In this document: positions 9,500 to 21,629 of the stretch, piece after piece | How positions within the stretch are numbered: position 1 is the stretch's first letter | How the letters are laid out: every line of letters starts with the position of its first letter | NCBI GenBank assembly: GCA_964036195.1 | Contig: OZ038459.1 | Coordinates: 2,167,206-2,231,205 of the forward strand | Origin: Sphaerolaimus hirsutus | Taxonomy: Eukaryota > Nematoda > Chromadorea > Monhysterida > Sphaerolaimidae | Length of the DNA stretch: 64,000 nucleotides | Direction of reading: 5' to 3' | The notes under the pieces: model-generated | Seen by the model: the letters and a program-made list of their open reading frames with translations, nothing else | Told to the model about the DNA's origin: nothing | The model's database searches: none | Translations under genes and position numbers: made by a program

Positions 9500-10125
9500 A
9501 GCGGACGAAATTGGAAAACTTTTTCGAATTTTCGAATTTTTTTGACTTTTTGACTTTTTGTTCCCTAGAAAAAATACTCAAAAATCGATTTTTTATAGAG
9601 AAATTCAAAAATTTGAAACTTCGAAAACGGTTTGATTGATGCGGTTTGGTGAGAACACGAACCACTCAAATCCCTATGAGAATTTGCATCTGCATTTGCA
9701 AATGTACACTCAGCAGGATGCCATTTTGTCACTATTCCAATGGGCGGAGCCATTTTATGTATAAAATCTTTTTCTATGGTCTGCCGACAAATCAATTTTA
9801 TGTTGATGCATGAAAATCAATTTTTTGTCTGTCATTGCATGAAAATGATCATCGACAAATTGAATTCAGGGCGTCAGGGCCTACCTAAAGTGTTATTTTA
9901 GGGTGAAATTGATTTGTCAGCCGACCATTTTTCACCCAACGTTTTTCATTCCAATTCGAATTTAACATCTCGCACATCTATGTAATTTTTGCGAAAAATT
10001 GAGTATTGAACATGAATTTTGGATTTAAAAAAAAACATGAAAACTTCAAAAAAATGAAATTTTCAGTGACGTTTTATTTGTTGTTTCACCCCTTTTTTAT
10101 CGTTATGCTGTAAATCCACCTGTAA
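9500..10125. repeat. Fragments of families I and R
   Basis: 9500-9630 resembles one arm of family I (TTTTCGAATTTTCGAA, ATCGATTTTTTA). About 9785-10120 matches the right half of the Harbinger-like element at 60971-61403, including GTGACGTTTTATTTG and TATCGTTATGCTGT. Both are truncated. Confidence 0.6.
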
Positions 10126-10126
10126 T

Positions 10127-11007
10127 GCTGCGATTACAGCTCGATTACAGGCGTAAAATTGACTGGGCGTATTGCTTTTTGAGCGTAAAATTAATTACAG
10201 ATGAATGGATAAAGATATGGCATTGTAGTTTCAGCCAAAGAAGGCGCACATGCAGATGTTGCTTGTGTCCAAAGCTCATCAGTTTTTTTTTCAATTGTAC
10301 TAGAAGTTATGAATTTTGGCACAAAGTTTTGTAATTTTACACCCTAATTTTACGCAACTTACCGCGCATAATAGAAAAAAATGTGCTAAAATTCATAACT
10401 CCCAGTACGATTAAAATAAACTCATGAGCTTTGGGCACAAGAATAACTACCGTATATCCTTGAATAAGACCCCCCCTTGAATAATACCCCCCCTTGAATA
10501 ACACCCCCCTGTTGGCCAGGTGAGGAAAATATAACGCCCCCCCCTTGAATAACTCCCCCCTCTTGAATAAGTCCCCCCTCTGGGTAAAACGACAATGTGT
10601 ATTTGAATGATTCAGACGCCGATGAACACGAATTTTAGGATGGATACGTTGTTTTTGTTCTTGTTGAACTGGTCATTTTCTGCATTAGATGTGTTGAAGG
10701 AATGCATACAAACAATGAATAAAGTGAAAGTTTTCCTGGAAGTTCTGAGGAAAAAATAACTCCCCCCCCCCTTGAATAGTACCCCCCCTTGAATAACTCC
10801 CCCCTCCAAAACCTCTGACGAAATAATAACGCCCCTGGGGTCTTATTCAAGGATATACGGTAAGCTTCTGCATCTAAGCTTTCTTTGACTGAAATAACAT
10901 GATGAGATATAGGATGTCGTATCTTTATCCATTCATCTGTAATTAATTTTATGCCCAAAATCAATTTTACGCCTGGTCAATTTTACACCCGAGCTGTAAT
11001 CGCAGCA
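10127..11007. mobile_element. Foldback with TAA duplication, PIF/Harbinger-like
   Basis: Inverted ends TGCTGCGATTACAGCTCG / GAGCTGTAATCGCAGCA are flanked by TAA on both sides. The arms continue inward (GGCGTAAAATTGACTGGGCG and inverse, then GATGAATGGATAAAGATA). A family-K MITE (10452-10861) is inserted in the right arm. The 3-bp TAA duplication suggests the Harbinger superfamily. Confidence 0.7.
10452..10861. mobile_element. Family-K MITE (TATCCTTGAATAAGACCCC type)
   Basis: Ends CCGTATATCCTTGAATAAGA and the matching CAAGGATATACGG are flanked by TA. The interior has runs of CCCCCCTTGAATAA. Confidence 0.8.
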
Positions 11008-11011
11008 TAAT

Positions 11012-11115
11012 GGCCCTGCGCACACTAGTTTACTGGCGTTTTCAGTTTACCAGTGGTAAACTGAATTAAATCAGTTTACCTTTTTGTTTCACGTGCCGCA
11101 TTGGTAAACTAGTGT
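11012..11115. mobile_element. Short inverted-repeat element (family P)
   Basis: GCCCTGCGCACACTAGTTTAC is inverted as GGTAAACTAGTGTGTACACA about 100 bp away, with GTAAACTG repeats between. Related ends occur at about 22665-22909, 47420-47635 and 50206-50398. Confidence 0.6.
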
Positions 11116-11458
11116 GTACACACCCAATAGATTTTGTGCAGTGGAACACAAAATCTCCAAAAACAATAGCTTGTTTGCCACAAGTGCGGCAATATCATTT
11201 CAGTGCATTTTTAACACTTTTATCCATAATTGGATTTGAGCATTTGCAGTTTGTTCAGAAGTTTTGGTTTTTATTTTGGTATACAGTTTTGGTTACTTCA
11301 AAGTGCATACATTTGCTATTTTTTACAGTTTGTATGTCATTTATTCATGGTTTACAGTGTATCCTCAATTTTTACATCAAATATTTGTGACATTTTTTCT
11401 GTATTTTTCTGTATTCTGTATTTTTCTGTGACATTTTTATTCCCACATCATCTGTATA

Positions 11459-11792
11459 CTGTATTTGCTTGAATAATACCCCTGGGGGATTATTATTTCG
11501 TCAGACTTTTTTGAGGGGGGAACTATTCGAGGGGGGAATTATTCGAGGGGGGGGATTATTATTTCATCAAAACTTTCAAGCATGTTTCTATCAACACATT
11601 TAATGAAATATGCTTTATTAACACAGGAACGTGCCATTTTTGTTAATATTGGGCACAAACAATTGATCAAATCTTTTAAGGGGGGAATTTTTCAAGGGGG
11701 GGGGGTATTATTATTTCCTCAGTCGTCTTACAGGGGGGGGGGGGATTATTCGAGGGGGAATTATTCAAGGGGGAACTATTCAAGCAATACGG
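11459..11792. mobile_element. Family-K MITE
   Basis: Ends CTGTATTTGCTTGAATAATA and the matching CAAGCAATACGG are flanked by TA; the interior has G-rich GAATTATTCGAGGGG blocks. Confidence 0.75.
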
Positions 11793-11889
11793 TATTTTAT
11801 CAGATTTCCCATACAAGAAAATAATGTGAACTTTTGAACAAAATTATCACAATGACAATGCATACAAATATACTGTGGATAAAAACAAT

Positions 11890-12330
11890 ATCTCCATGTC
11901 ATTCTGATCATAAAGTATTCATTGGTGAAAATCGGCTGAGAAATGGCCAAGATATGGACTTTTGAATTTGAATGCATCATTCTACATGTGGTTATTTATG
12001 TGGATGGGAGGGAAAAGTGTGAGGCGCCATAACTTTTGATTGGAAAGAGAACTTTTTGTTTTATATGAATCCTCGTTGTCTAAAGTATATGATGGCATGT
12101 TTATAAAAAAATTGTTTTTCGAGTTGAAAAACCGGGTCAAATCGGCATACGGAATTTAGACATCACTAATACAACCCTAAAAATGGAATTTATTGGTTGT
12201 ACCGAACATTTTAAGTGTTTAACGATCCAAATCGACAGAGAAATGGCTGAGTTATTGAGCTTTAAATTCAATATGCCAGATTGGACATGTAAAATGACCA
12301 CCTTTTTATAGACCCCCCTTTATCTCTGGA
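11890..12330. repeat. Interspersed repeat (family V), copy 1
   Basis: GGGTCAAATCGGCATACGGA and the following 250 bp (ending GACCACCTTTTTATAGACCCC) recur at about 16195-16405 with moderate divergence. No ends or coding frame defined. The bases between 12330 and 12755 hold nothing else I recognise. Confidence 0.6.
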
Positions 12331-12754
12331 ATGGGGGACTATACAATGATGCCCTCGATTTTCATGTTAGCCCCAACCTGAAACCATATTATATTCAAAT
12401 ATCAACAATTCTCGCCAAGCGGTTCACGATATATAAACGGCAGGTTAGACCCCCCCCCCTAAAACGCTACCCCTGATTTCAGTTATGATTCAAGGTATTT
12501 CCTGCAATAATGTGTGTCCAATGGTCATGTTACATGCATTTATGTTATTTGTCATTTGTGTCTGCATCGTTTGTGCGTATATTTTCAGTTTTCATTTATG
12601 CGTATATTTTCAGTTTTCATTTATATATTTCCAGTGTATATTTCATCTTGACCTCTATATTTGCGTAACATAACATTACATTTTTTGAAGTTTACCCTTT
12701 TCTCTTTCAAATAAAAACAAACAAAAACAAGTGGTCAAGTAGTGTTTTGTATTA

Positions 12755-13886
12755 GACGATGGCAAACCCCCCCCCCCAAAAAAAAAAAAGTATTTAACTT
12801 TTTAAGTGTTTTTTTTCCAAAATGAATTTTCGAATTTTCGAATTTTTCCTGACATTAATTTTAGAATTTCGAATTTAATTTTCGAATTTTTGAATTTTCG
12901 AATCTTTTTTGGCAATTTTCAAATTTTTTTGGCTATTTTTCGAATTTTTTCAGTTAATTTTCAAAATTTTTGGCAAAAATATTGAATCTGAATCTTAATT
13001 TTGGCAAAAATATTGAATCTTTAAATGCAGAATTTGACTGTTTCGGAAGTGGCTATACTCAGCAGATGTGATACTCTACAAATAGATATGATTTATGTCG
13101 TCAGTTGGCAGACAGCCAACCGAAAACTTTTGAACCGACTCCCCACTGCACTCCACTTCAACTTTGAATCAGTTCAGTCAGCTGTAAGTTCACTGCGCAC
13201 TGTGGTTATGACGTCATGATGGAGTGTTACTGGCACAAAAATGTAGCGTGCAATGTTGCCTGAGTTTAGCACACTGAGCGTACTCAGTTCATACAGTGCT
13301 AACTTCACAAAATCCACAGGTACTTCTCACACCAATACTTGAAACCACCCTTTTATCTTTGATCACATCTCTTTTACTTATACCTAAATATGTGCAGTTC
13401 CTATGGGCCATCCCCAACACCTGTAAAATGCTCTGTGAAATGTCAAATGTTATGCAAAGTGTCTAAAGTCATGGAAATGCTGTGGAAAATGGCAAATATG
13501 TTAGCCATTTTCCTGGCCATTTTCATCACTTTTGACACTTTGCATGACATTTCACATTTTACAGGGCATTTTACATTTCACAATTTTTGGACATTTTTTT
13601 GTTTTGTACGCTGTTTTGTTATGTTTGGATGCTTTTTCAAACGCACCGCGTATCATTTTTCGATTTATTTAGCACGTTGAACTTAAGATTGCGTTTGTTG
13701 CCTTGAATTTCCTGAAAAATTCGAAAAGTATTTTTGAATTTTTGAATTTTCGAATTTTCGAATCTTTTGAAAAATAAATCGATTTTTTAAGTGTTTTTTC
13801 TAGGGGTGAAATAAAAATTCGAAAATTCTGAAAAAATTCGAAAATTCGAAAATGTTTTCGAATTTTCGAATCTTTTTTTGCCATCG
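12755..13886. mobile_element. Family I element, second copy with internal insertions
   Basis: It starts near ACGATGGCAAACC and ends TTTTTTGCCATCGTTA, with the same TTCGAATTTT subterminal repeats. It also has the same right-hand block as the copy at 166-1347 (CGATTTATTTAGCAC, then TTGCCTTGAA). It carries a piece of family G (about 13055-13290) and half of family J (about 13410-13575). No target duplication is visible at the left end. Confidence 0.65.
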
Positions 13887-13954
13887 TTATAGACATAGAA
13901 AGGAAAGGAAAGCAGGGGCATGTATAGGACAGGAGTAGTAAAAAGAGTGAATTA

Positions 13955-14324
13955 CCGTATTTCTTCTAATAGAAGGGCGCCCTTCTATTTTTTTCGTCAA
14001 CTTTCCAGCCAATAGATTTCAAGTTCTGCCAAGGATTTTCAAAGTGTTACGTCACAGACAGTGCATAGAATGACGATACACAGCGTCCATTCATTTTTTG
14101 ATGTTACAATAGCACAACATCTATATACCAAAGCCATAAAATCACAGCGCCTGCGTATATTTTATATTTTCTATGCATTTGGCACATATCCAGCACTTTG
14201 TGTACCTTCTATTGGAGACCGCTCTTCTAATTTAATTCGTGGCCCAAATTAAGTCGAAAAAGTGTACCTTTTATTGGAGCCGCCCTTCTATTGGAGATCC
14301 GCACTTCTATTAGAAGAAATACAG
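13955..14324. mobile_element. TA-flanked MITE (family U, CTTCTAATAGAAGGGCGCCC)
   Basis: Ends CCGTATTTCTTCTAATAGAA and the matching CTATTAGAAGAAATACAG are flanked by TA. Relatives: about 17491 (left end), about 49344-49660 and 50404-50732. The outermost bases CCGTATTTC are shared with family K. Confidence 0.75.
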
Positions 14325-14331
14325 TAGTTTA

Positions 14332-15224
14332 CCGTATTTCCTCGAAATACCGACAGGGGGGTTTATTATTTAGCCAGCAAATTTTGAAGGGGGTTTAATT
14401 CAAGCACAGGATTTATTATTTCCCCAGATCGCTCAAACCTGGAGTGAAGGGGGGGGGGGGTAATTCAGGGGGGTATACTTCGAGGAAATATGGTATATAG
14501 CTATGTAGCTACCGTATCTGCTTGAATAATTCCTCCTCGAATAGTTTCCCCTGTTAGATGAGTGAGGAAAAAATAATTCTCCTTCTTGAATAATTCCCGC
14601 TTCAGGTCAAGTTGTTTGGTACAATTTAAACAAAAATGGCGTGTTATTTTGTGAATAAAGCACATTTCGTTAAATGACTTGAGAAATATTGTTGAAAATT
14701 TTGATGAAAAAATAATTCCCCCCCCCCCTTGAATAGTCCCCCCTCAAAAAGAGTCTGATGAAATAACAATTCCCCAGGGGGATTATTCTAGCAAATACCG
14801 TATTACCTCGAATTATCCCCCCCTTGAATTAACCCCCCCCCCCTCGAAATACCCCCCCTAAATTTCGGCTGAGGAAATAATAAACCCCCCCTCGAAATAC
14901 CCCCCCTAAGATTGAGTGTAACGTGAACGTACATGACAAATACCGCAGTTTGTGATATGTACTATGCAGAACACACGTTAAAACTGATGATTAAGTGACG
15001 TTAGGGAAGGGTTTTTGTGTATATACAGTAATATATGTCTATAAACACATATAAATCTATGTGATTGTTCGATTTTTCTACGTCTGCGTATGGGGAATTT
15101 CCGAAAATTTCTGGCGAAATAATAGACCCCCCCCCCTCGAATAAACCCCCCCCTCGAATTAACCCCCCCTCAAATTTTGCTGGCGAAATAATAAACCCCC
15201 TGGGGGTATTTCGAGGTAATACGG
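14332..15224. mobile_element. Cluster of three family-K MITEs
   Basis: Copies at 14332-14493, 14512-about 14798 and about 14798-15224. Each has CCGTAT(T/C)TN.CTCGAA or CTTGAA ends and TA at the junctions. The last two share their boundary TACCGTA. Confidence 0.7.
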
Positions 15225-16440
15225 TACGGTAGTTAGGCTGTTCAGCAGTAGAGGCCTTCATTTTAATGGAAATCATGCCAATTGAAAGAAACTCAATAAC
15301 ACGGTCATTTTTGGACCGATTTGGACCATTCAATATTTACTTCAACAGATTCGGACAACCTGTAGAGTTCATTTTTAAGTTCAGATTTGTGATATTGAAG
15401 TTCGTCATCCTGATTTGAGGCAGTACTTCAATATGAAAACAAAATTTTCTGAACATGCTATCATATACTTTTGACAACGAGAATTCATGTACCAAAAAAC
15501 TATTTCATTATCTCTTTCCAGTGAAAAGTTGTAGCAATTCAAACTTCTATCATATTTATATACAAAATAATTACACATTCACCGTCGGGCTGAGTTACTT
15601 AGAATAGAATACAATACAGAATAAAAAGTCATACACTAGTGACATCATTTTCAGTCAATATGACATTTATTGGGCTTATGAATCAACATATGGATACAGA
15701 AAATATCGCTTATTGATGTGAAATCATCACAACTCGATTTACAATTCATCGTTCCGAAGTCCACAGCCTTTGCACCTGAGTGAAAAGAAATGGCAGAAAA
15801 GTAGCCTGACAAAAATTATTGTTGCAATGGACCCCAGATCCCAGCAACAGTTCAGAACTCAGATACCGTATTTGCTTGAATAATCCCCTGGGGAATTATA
15901 ACAAAATTTGCACATCAATAACTCGTTCATTTGTTGACCGATTTTTTTCAATCGACTTTTAAAATGATCACAAGTGATTGGAGAGTTCATTTTGAGGTCA
16001 AATCGGTGATGTAGAATTGTGCATATATCGATTTGGGCCTGCGGTTATTGATATGGATGAAAGGCAGAAGTTTGAAGTGCTATAACTTTGGATTGGTAAG
16101 AGATTTCGATGTGATTCTTTCGGTATTGTGTTTCTCTCAATCAAGAGTATACGATGAGCAAGCATGATAGAAATTATTTGTTTCAGGAAAAAATTTATTG
16201 TTTTTGTGTTGAAAAACTGGGTCAAATCGGCATACGGAATTTTTAGATCACTAATCTGATGTCAAACATGGAATTTTCAGGTTGTCCGAATCATTGTAAG
16301 AGTTGAATGATCCACATCGGCCCAGAAATGGCCAAGTTTTAAAGCTTCAAAATCAATCACCCAGATTGTCCAGATTTTTTTATTGACCACCTTTTTAAAG
16401 ACCCCTTATCAAGTGACTGGGGGATTATTCAAGCAAACAA
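15225..16440. repeat. Family-V repeats and a family-K copy
   Basis: A family-K left end (CCGTATTTGCTTGAATAATC) occurs at about 15868 and a matching GGGGATTATTCAAGCAAA at about 16420-16437. The sequence between matches family V at 11890-12330. 15235-15480 is a further diverged relative (GACCGATTT, TTCATTTTTAAGTTC). Confidence 0.5.
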
Positions 16441-16859
16441 ATTTTTTAGTCATAGTCCCGACCTGAAAACCCAACATACTCCAACAGCATCAAAAATGGG
16501 CCAGGGATAAGTAACTGGGAAGCAACAAAAGTGTGGTGGACCCCCCAGCCTCCCATTTCTCTATGATTGTAAATATGCAACTGGCAACTTGGATGTGGGC
16601 CAAGTTTACATGTGACCTGATGAATGACATCATACAAATATCGGCTGGCGTGGTGCCAACTGGTGCCAACGATATTTACATACGCCATGTGTTAAACGAC
16701 ATATATTTACAAAAATCATTGAGAAATGTCTCTCAAACGAAATTGTCCGCAATTAAGAGTTAAGGAGTGTATCGTGTTTCTCATTTTTGTGACAATAGCG
16801 CGATGTGATCGTTCACAAAAAAAATTAACTAGAAATATGGATCCATTTATCAAACTTTT

Positions 16860-16975
16860 TTCCATTTTATTTTCTACTTGCCATTTCACTTCTCATTTCA
16901 CTTCTCAATTCACTTCACAATTCTCATTTCACTTCGCATTTGCCATTTCACTACTCACTTCTCACTTTGCGGAAC
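16860..16975. repeat. CATTTCACTTCT simple repeat
   Basis: Irregular tandem copies of CATTTCACTTCT / CAATTCACTTC. The rest of 16441-17840 holds only a family-U left end at about 17491. Confidence 0.6.
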
Positions 16976-17840
16976 CGGCCCCAGTTATAAAAAAATACCT
17001 TTATTTTCATATCTGCACATGTAGATGATGGAAAAACTCCCTTCAAAAGTCCAATCTAACATTATTCTGCTAAATTCTAAAGAATAAAAGTAAAAAATAA
17101 GTATAATTAAAAATAACCCATTGGGTTATTTCGTGGAAATATAGTCAACACTCAGATTACTAATTTTTGCACTGAAATTAACTTGTGGGAATGTGTACCA
17201 TCTGGTAATCAATTTCATATCATATAAAAGAGGATAAATTAATGCATTTTACTGCATAACCAAAATCATCAACAATAAAATGGGTGTCTAGGACTTTAGA
17301 TTCTAACTCTTGATCTTTGATTCCATTGGAATTTTTCAGAGAAGCGAAACGCATCACTGTCATTCTTCTATATATTAGGTAGGTATTTACATTCCATAAT
17401 TCAAATTTTTCCACAAATAGTTTCTGAATATTCCCTTTTTCAAACCTTTTTGGAATACTTTTTAAATTTTGTAATTTTTTATATTAAATTACCGTAATTC
17501 TCGTAATAGGAGGGCGCCCTTCTATTTTTTCATAAACTGTTTACCGGCTTCTATTGGAGACGCCCTTCCATCGGAAGCCGCCTTTCTATTTTTAGTCATT
17601 TTTTCCAACCAGTTTTCAAAATTTTATTACACAGACGATTCATAGAATGACTACTATTTATTAAGTTCATGCAATGTTTGATCTTAAAACAGCGCCAAAT
17701 AAATGCACCAAATAATAAATTTATCTTTTTCGGATTCTTTTAATCTAATCTTCTAATTTGTGTCATTTACAATCTATTTACAACATGTATTTTGGCTGGA
17801 GTTCCCCAGCAGCTATCGCTCTCTACCTACTTATCACGGT

Positions 17841-19665
17841 TAGCATTCAAAAAAATCACGGATTTTTTGGAAAATATATATAAATATCCAAATCACTCCA
17901 AATTTAGAAAAAATATAAATATATATAAATCACTCGAGGTCTCAAGAAAATATAATTTAATTACTGAAAAAATAACTCAAAGCTGGAAAAAAATTACAAA
18001 AAATAACTTGCCCTTTATTTCATTTTCAAGTGATATTCTGGGCTTTGTTTACCATTTGCAGACAAAAAACTGTACTTTAATATCCCACAGTCATTTATTA
18101 TCATTCCACAATATTTTTAGAATATTTTACAAGTGAAAACATCACGCAAATATCAGAACAGTAAAATTCAACCTACAACCTCAATGACAACTAATAAAAC
18201 ATTTTGCACTGCAAACATTTTTACTCAACCTTAAGCGCCTGGTTGTTGCAATGGACATTTGGCTAAATAGATGCTCAGCATTTGCAGCAGTGCCAGGTAT
18301 GCTGAGCAAGTTTTAGTCAATGCAACCAAAATATCATCCAGTTCAATTTAATACGCTTTTAATTTTCTATTTGCAAACAGCAAAACTGAAAGCAGGCACA
18401 CAGCCTTCAGGAGTCTTCATCCACTCCAGAATTTGTTGTCTCACATCCCAGACATCAAGTAAACCTTGTCAGTCAGCACTGATTTAGGCTTTCCTAATTA
18501 GGCACAATAAAATTTACTGTTGGTCATATTCATAGCAAAAAGTGATTGCCGGGCCATCACCCAGGTTTTTTGTATCAGGTGCAACAGTTACAGCAAAAAA
18601 TTGCACAATCAATACTAAAAAATGTATTGAGTACATTTTTCTTGCCTTTTTGGTATGCTGTGTGGGCAACCATTAAATAAAGCATAAAATGCATAGGATG
18701 ACATAAAAAATGCTAGAACAGTTTACATCTTTGTTACACACAAAATGGAAACTAAGTGATGGTTATATCAGCATTTGTCATCATTTGAGTTTTCACAGCA
18801 AAAAAATGGATCCGTGAAGGTGTGGAACCAGGCTGGATGCGCGTGAAGTGGCGCACTTCCACACAATTTCACTCGCTTCCACCAACATCAAGAAAATCTC
18901 GGTGAAGTGTCTTCCACCCGCTTCACCTAGCTTCACCATGCACATCCAAAAATGTGGAAGACACCTCATGGTGCTAGCGCTTCCACACATTTTCCCTATG
19001 TATACATTTGTCTGGGAGTGCCATATAAAGAAGTGTGAAATGTCTTTATGCAGATATTTGTTATGTGTGTGGAAGCTCCAGTGTTCTTGGTGAATCGTCG
19101 GGAAGTGTTCGCATGAAAACACTTCATGATGCTTCACTGCGCATCCACAACCATTTTTTGCTGTGTTTCACATTAGGTAATCACAAGGGCAAACTAGTGA
19201 CCCTGTTGCCAACACCAAACAGTTGCCAACACCAAACTGTTGCCAACACCACCTGACAAAAATTCATGCCATTTGTGAAAAGTGACCATATAGAGCATTC
19301 AACAGTGGAAAACTGGATAATCTAGTCATGTTTGGCCATTTCAGTTTTCAAAAAATTCATGATAGACACAATATCATAACTCAAAAATGCTCTACATGAA
19401 CAGAAAGATTTTCTGGAGAAAATCACTTGCAAAATTCTCTTGCAAAACTTGCACAGATTACATGTTTTAGTCATAAATTACACTGATTGAACCACAATGT
19501 GATTTGAGTGAGTGATTTTCTCAGTGATTTTTTTTCAAAATTAGAAAATATATATAAATATATCACTCAGAATTTGAAAAAAATATAAATATATATAAAT
19601 CACGGGTTATTTATATTTATTGTGATTTTTGAAAATATAAATCACGGGTTATTTTTCAAATGCTA
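17841..19665. mobile_element. hAT-like element (family TAGCATT), copy C
   Basis: Ends TAGCATTCAAAA and TTCAAATGCTA are flanked by ATCACGGT (17833-17840) and ACCACGGT (19666-19673), seven of eight matching. Subterminal ATCACGGATTTTT / AAATATAAATCACGG repeats are inverted. It contains an inverted-repeat segment (about 18796-19166, ends CACAGCAAAAAA) with many GTGAAG/CTTCAC motifs. Confidence 0.8.
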
Positions 19666-19835
19666 ACCACGGTTCGTTTCACTGACGTTTCAAACTTTTA
19701 TTGTCCCCTGCAGAAGTGGTTTACAATTGAAATTACCCCAAATTGGTTTGAACACTCAAATCAGCTGTCAATTCACTGTATTTGGGTTGACTGAAACTAG
19801 TCAACTGTAGTTGGGGGATATTTAAAAAATTACTA

Positions 19836-19975
19836 CCGTATTCCCTCGAAATACCCGTATTTATTTTTTGTAGTGGCAATTTTCAACGGGTATTTCATGG
19901 GGGTATTTCGAGGGGGGGGGGTATTTCGAGGGGGGTATTTTGAGGGGGTTTTATTATTTCGCCAAAATTTTCTTG
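19836..19975. mobile_element. Family-K MITE fragment
   Basis: Left end CCGTATTCCCTCGAAATACC preceded by TA, then GGGGGTATTTCGAGGGGGG blocks. The right terminal is lost. Confidence 0.55.
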
Positions 19976-19983
19976 AATTCCCA

Positions 19984-20453
19984 GTATTTATAGCGTCAAG
20001 TGCCAAAAGCGTCATGGCTGGCGAAGTTTCCAAAATTCCGGCTGTACACTAAATCTCGCGACAAATCAATATCGATCGCAGACAGCGCACGCCGTGTGGG
20101 AAGCACGTTTTCCCTACCGGAGGCGATACCTGGTGCCAATCCCAGACCCTGTAAAATGCCCTGTCCTGTAAAATGTCAAATGTCATGAAAAGTGTCAAAA
20201 GTCATGTAAAATGCCCTGCAAAATGGCAAACCTTTGCCATTTTGCAGCGCATTTTACATGACTTTGACACTTTGCATGACACTTGACATTCTACAGGGCA
20301 CTTTACATGGTCCGGGACTGCCCCCTGGTCGACAGACCCAATCATATCGGCAATTCGTTGTGTGGACAGTTGCACGCGAGAGAAGTGCCGCCCTGGGACA
20401 GGCCCCTGGATGAGAAGGTCATGGCTGTTGCGCATTGCAGCCCGCAGTCATAG
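19984..20453 (+). CDS. Exon-like frame of an unrecognised gene, split by a family-J element
   Basis: After a possible acceptor (GAATTCCCAG|, 19983) a plus-strand frame reads through CQKRHGWRSFQNSGC and AHAVWEARFPYRRRYL. It is interrupted by the family-J element (20134-20323) and resumes as VDRPNHIGNSLCGQLHARE up to TAG 20451-20453. The empty CCTGG site keeps this frame open. Codon-like GC bias contrasts with the surroundings. I do not recognise the family. The minus strand also has open frames here, so strand is uncertain; the true ends could be splice sites. Confidence 0.35.
20134..20323. mobile_element. Family J, copy 4, inside an exon-like frame
   Basis: Perfect CCTGG duplications (20129-20133, 20324-20328). 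Left end TGCCAATCCCAGACCCTG, right end CCGGGACTGCCC. Arms with GTAAAATGTCAAATGTCATG are inverted. On the plus strand CCTG|GTGCCA offers a GT donor, but the right junction is CCTG, not AG. Confidence 0.8.
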
Positions 20454-20844
20454 AGCATAATATAAATACAAGCAAATGCGGAAATAAAATGGGGGGGCTT
20501 TGGCAATTATATTGCGCAGTCAATTTTTCTTTTGTGAAAAACGACCCATTATAGGGGCCTAACAACAGCGAAAAAAAAAACCAACACTCAAATACCACCT
20601 CCTAAAAATTTGCAGTCTGACAAAATAAACCACTTGTCAAATTTACTACTCCACACCACCACCAAAAAATAAAGCAGCTGTATCAATTTATTTAAATGAT
20701 TTTTACTTTTAACACACCAAATTTTTTCTCAGTTCCGTTTTCTGTACTCACGTACTTTCACAAAGTACGCGTAAAGATGAGTGGGTACTGGTATTTTTTC
20801 TGGATGAAACCCGAACGTATTTACTCAGTACTCAAGTAAACGTA
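20454..20844. other. Unassigned AT-rich sequence
   Basis: No exon or element boundary recognised. GTACTTTCACAAAGTACGCG near 20752 resembles pieces of the CAGAGTTG-ended elements elsewhere in the window. Confidence 0.4.
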
Positions 20845-21163
20845 CCGTATTTGCTTGAATAGTTCCCCCTTGAATAATCCCCCCCCTGTAAGACAAGTGA
20901 GGAAATAATAATTCCCCCCTTGAATAATCACCCCTTGAAAGATTTAATTAATTTGCTGTACCTTATTTTAACAAAAATGACACGATATTGTGTTTATAAA
21001 GCATATTTCGTGAAATGAGTTGATAGAATCATGTTTGAAAATTTTGACGAAATAATAACCCCCCTTGAATAATTCCCCCCCCCCCTCGAATAATTCCCTC
21101 CTCAAAAATGTCAGAGGAAATAATAGGGGGGTTATTCAAGGGGGGTTATTCAAGCAAATATGG
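20845..21163. mobile_element. Family-K MITE
   Basis: Ends CCGTATTTGCTTGAATAGTT and the matching CAAGCAAATATGG are flanked by TA; internal CCCCCCTTGAATAATC blocks. Confidence 0.75.
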
Positions 21164-21207
21164 TAAATAAGGTTTAACGACTATGATACAAATTTGCAAG
21201 GGCGGCA

Positions 21208-21345
21208 ATGCGCAACAGCATAGTACTGACTGAGTCGATCTCGTTCCTGACGTCCGCATCGTCCACGGTACAAAATTGGTGAAAATTTACCCGCAAATTT
21301 ATGTCAAAGAAACGGAACAAAGATTACCTATCAACCTTAGTTCGT
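21208..21345 (+). other. Possible coding fragment of the unrecognised gene
   Basis: A GC-richer stretch has one frame reading VDLVPDVRIVHGTKLVKIYP (from about 21229) and continuing to about 21339. Another frame starts MRNSIVLTESISFLTSASS. Neither has a clear pair of splice sites. Fragments of families I and J follow at 21374-21590. Confidence 0.25.
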
Positions 21346-21629
21346 AGTTGCCCAGTGAAAAGTGCCAATTAACGATGGCCAATAAAAATTTGAATTTTTC
21401 TTTAACTCCTAGAAAGAAGCACCTTAAACTCGTTTTTTTCTCTACGGAAATTTGAAAAGTGTTTGTGGGAAAATCTGTGGAAAGATCAAACAAATTTTTT
21501 TTGCAGTTTGCCATTTTTTGGGCATTTTACATGACTTTTGACACTTTGCATGACATTTGACAGTCTACATTTTAACAGGGTATAACGGTGCCCAAAAATG
21601 GAACGGTAAAATTTTCACCACCAGTATAG

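Noticed and set aside
12755-13886. Target duplication for the second family-I element
   Set aside because: The left flank (TTGTATTAG) and right flank (TATAGACAT) do not match under any reasonable end definition, so no duplication is claimed.
19035-19256. Short plus-strand frames near the CTTCAC motifs
   Set aside because: They fall in the inverted-repeat interior of the TAGCATT-family copy C and reflect the repeat.
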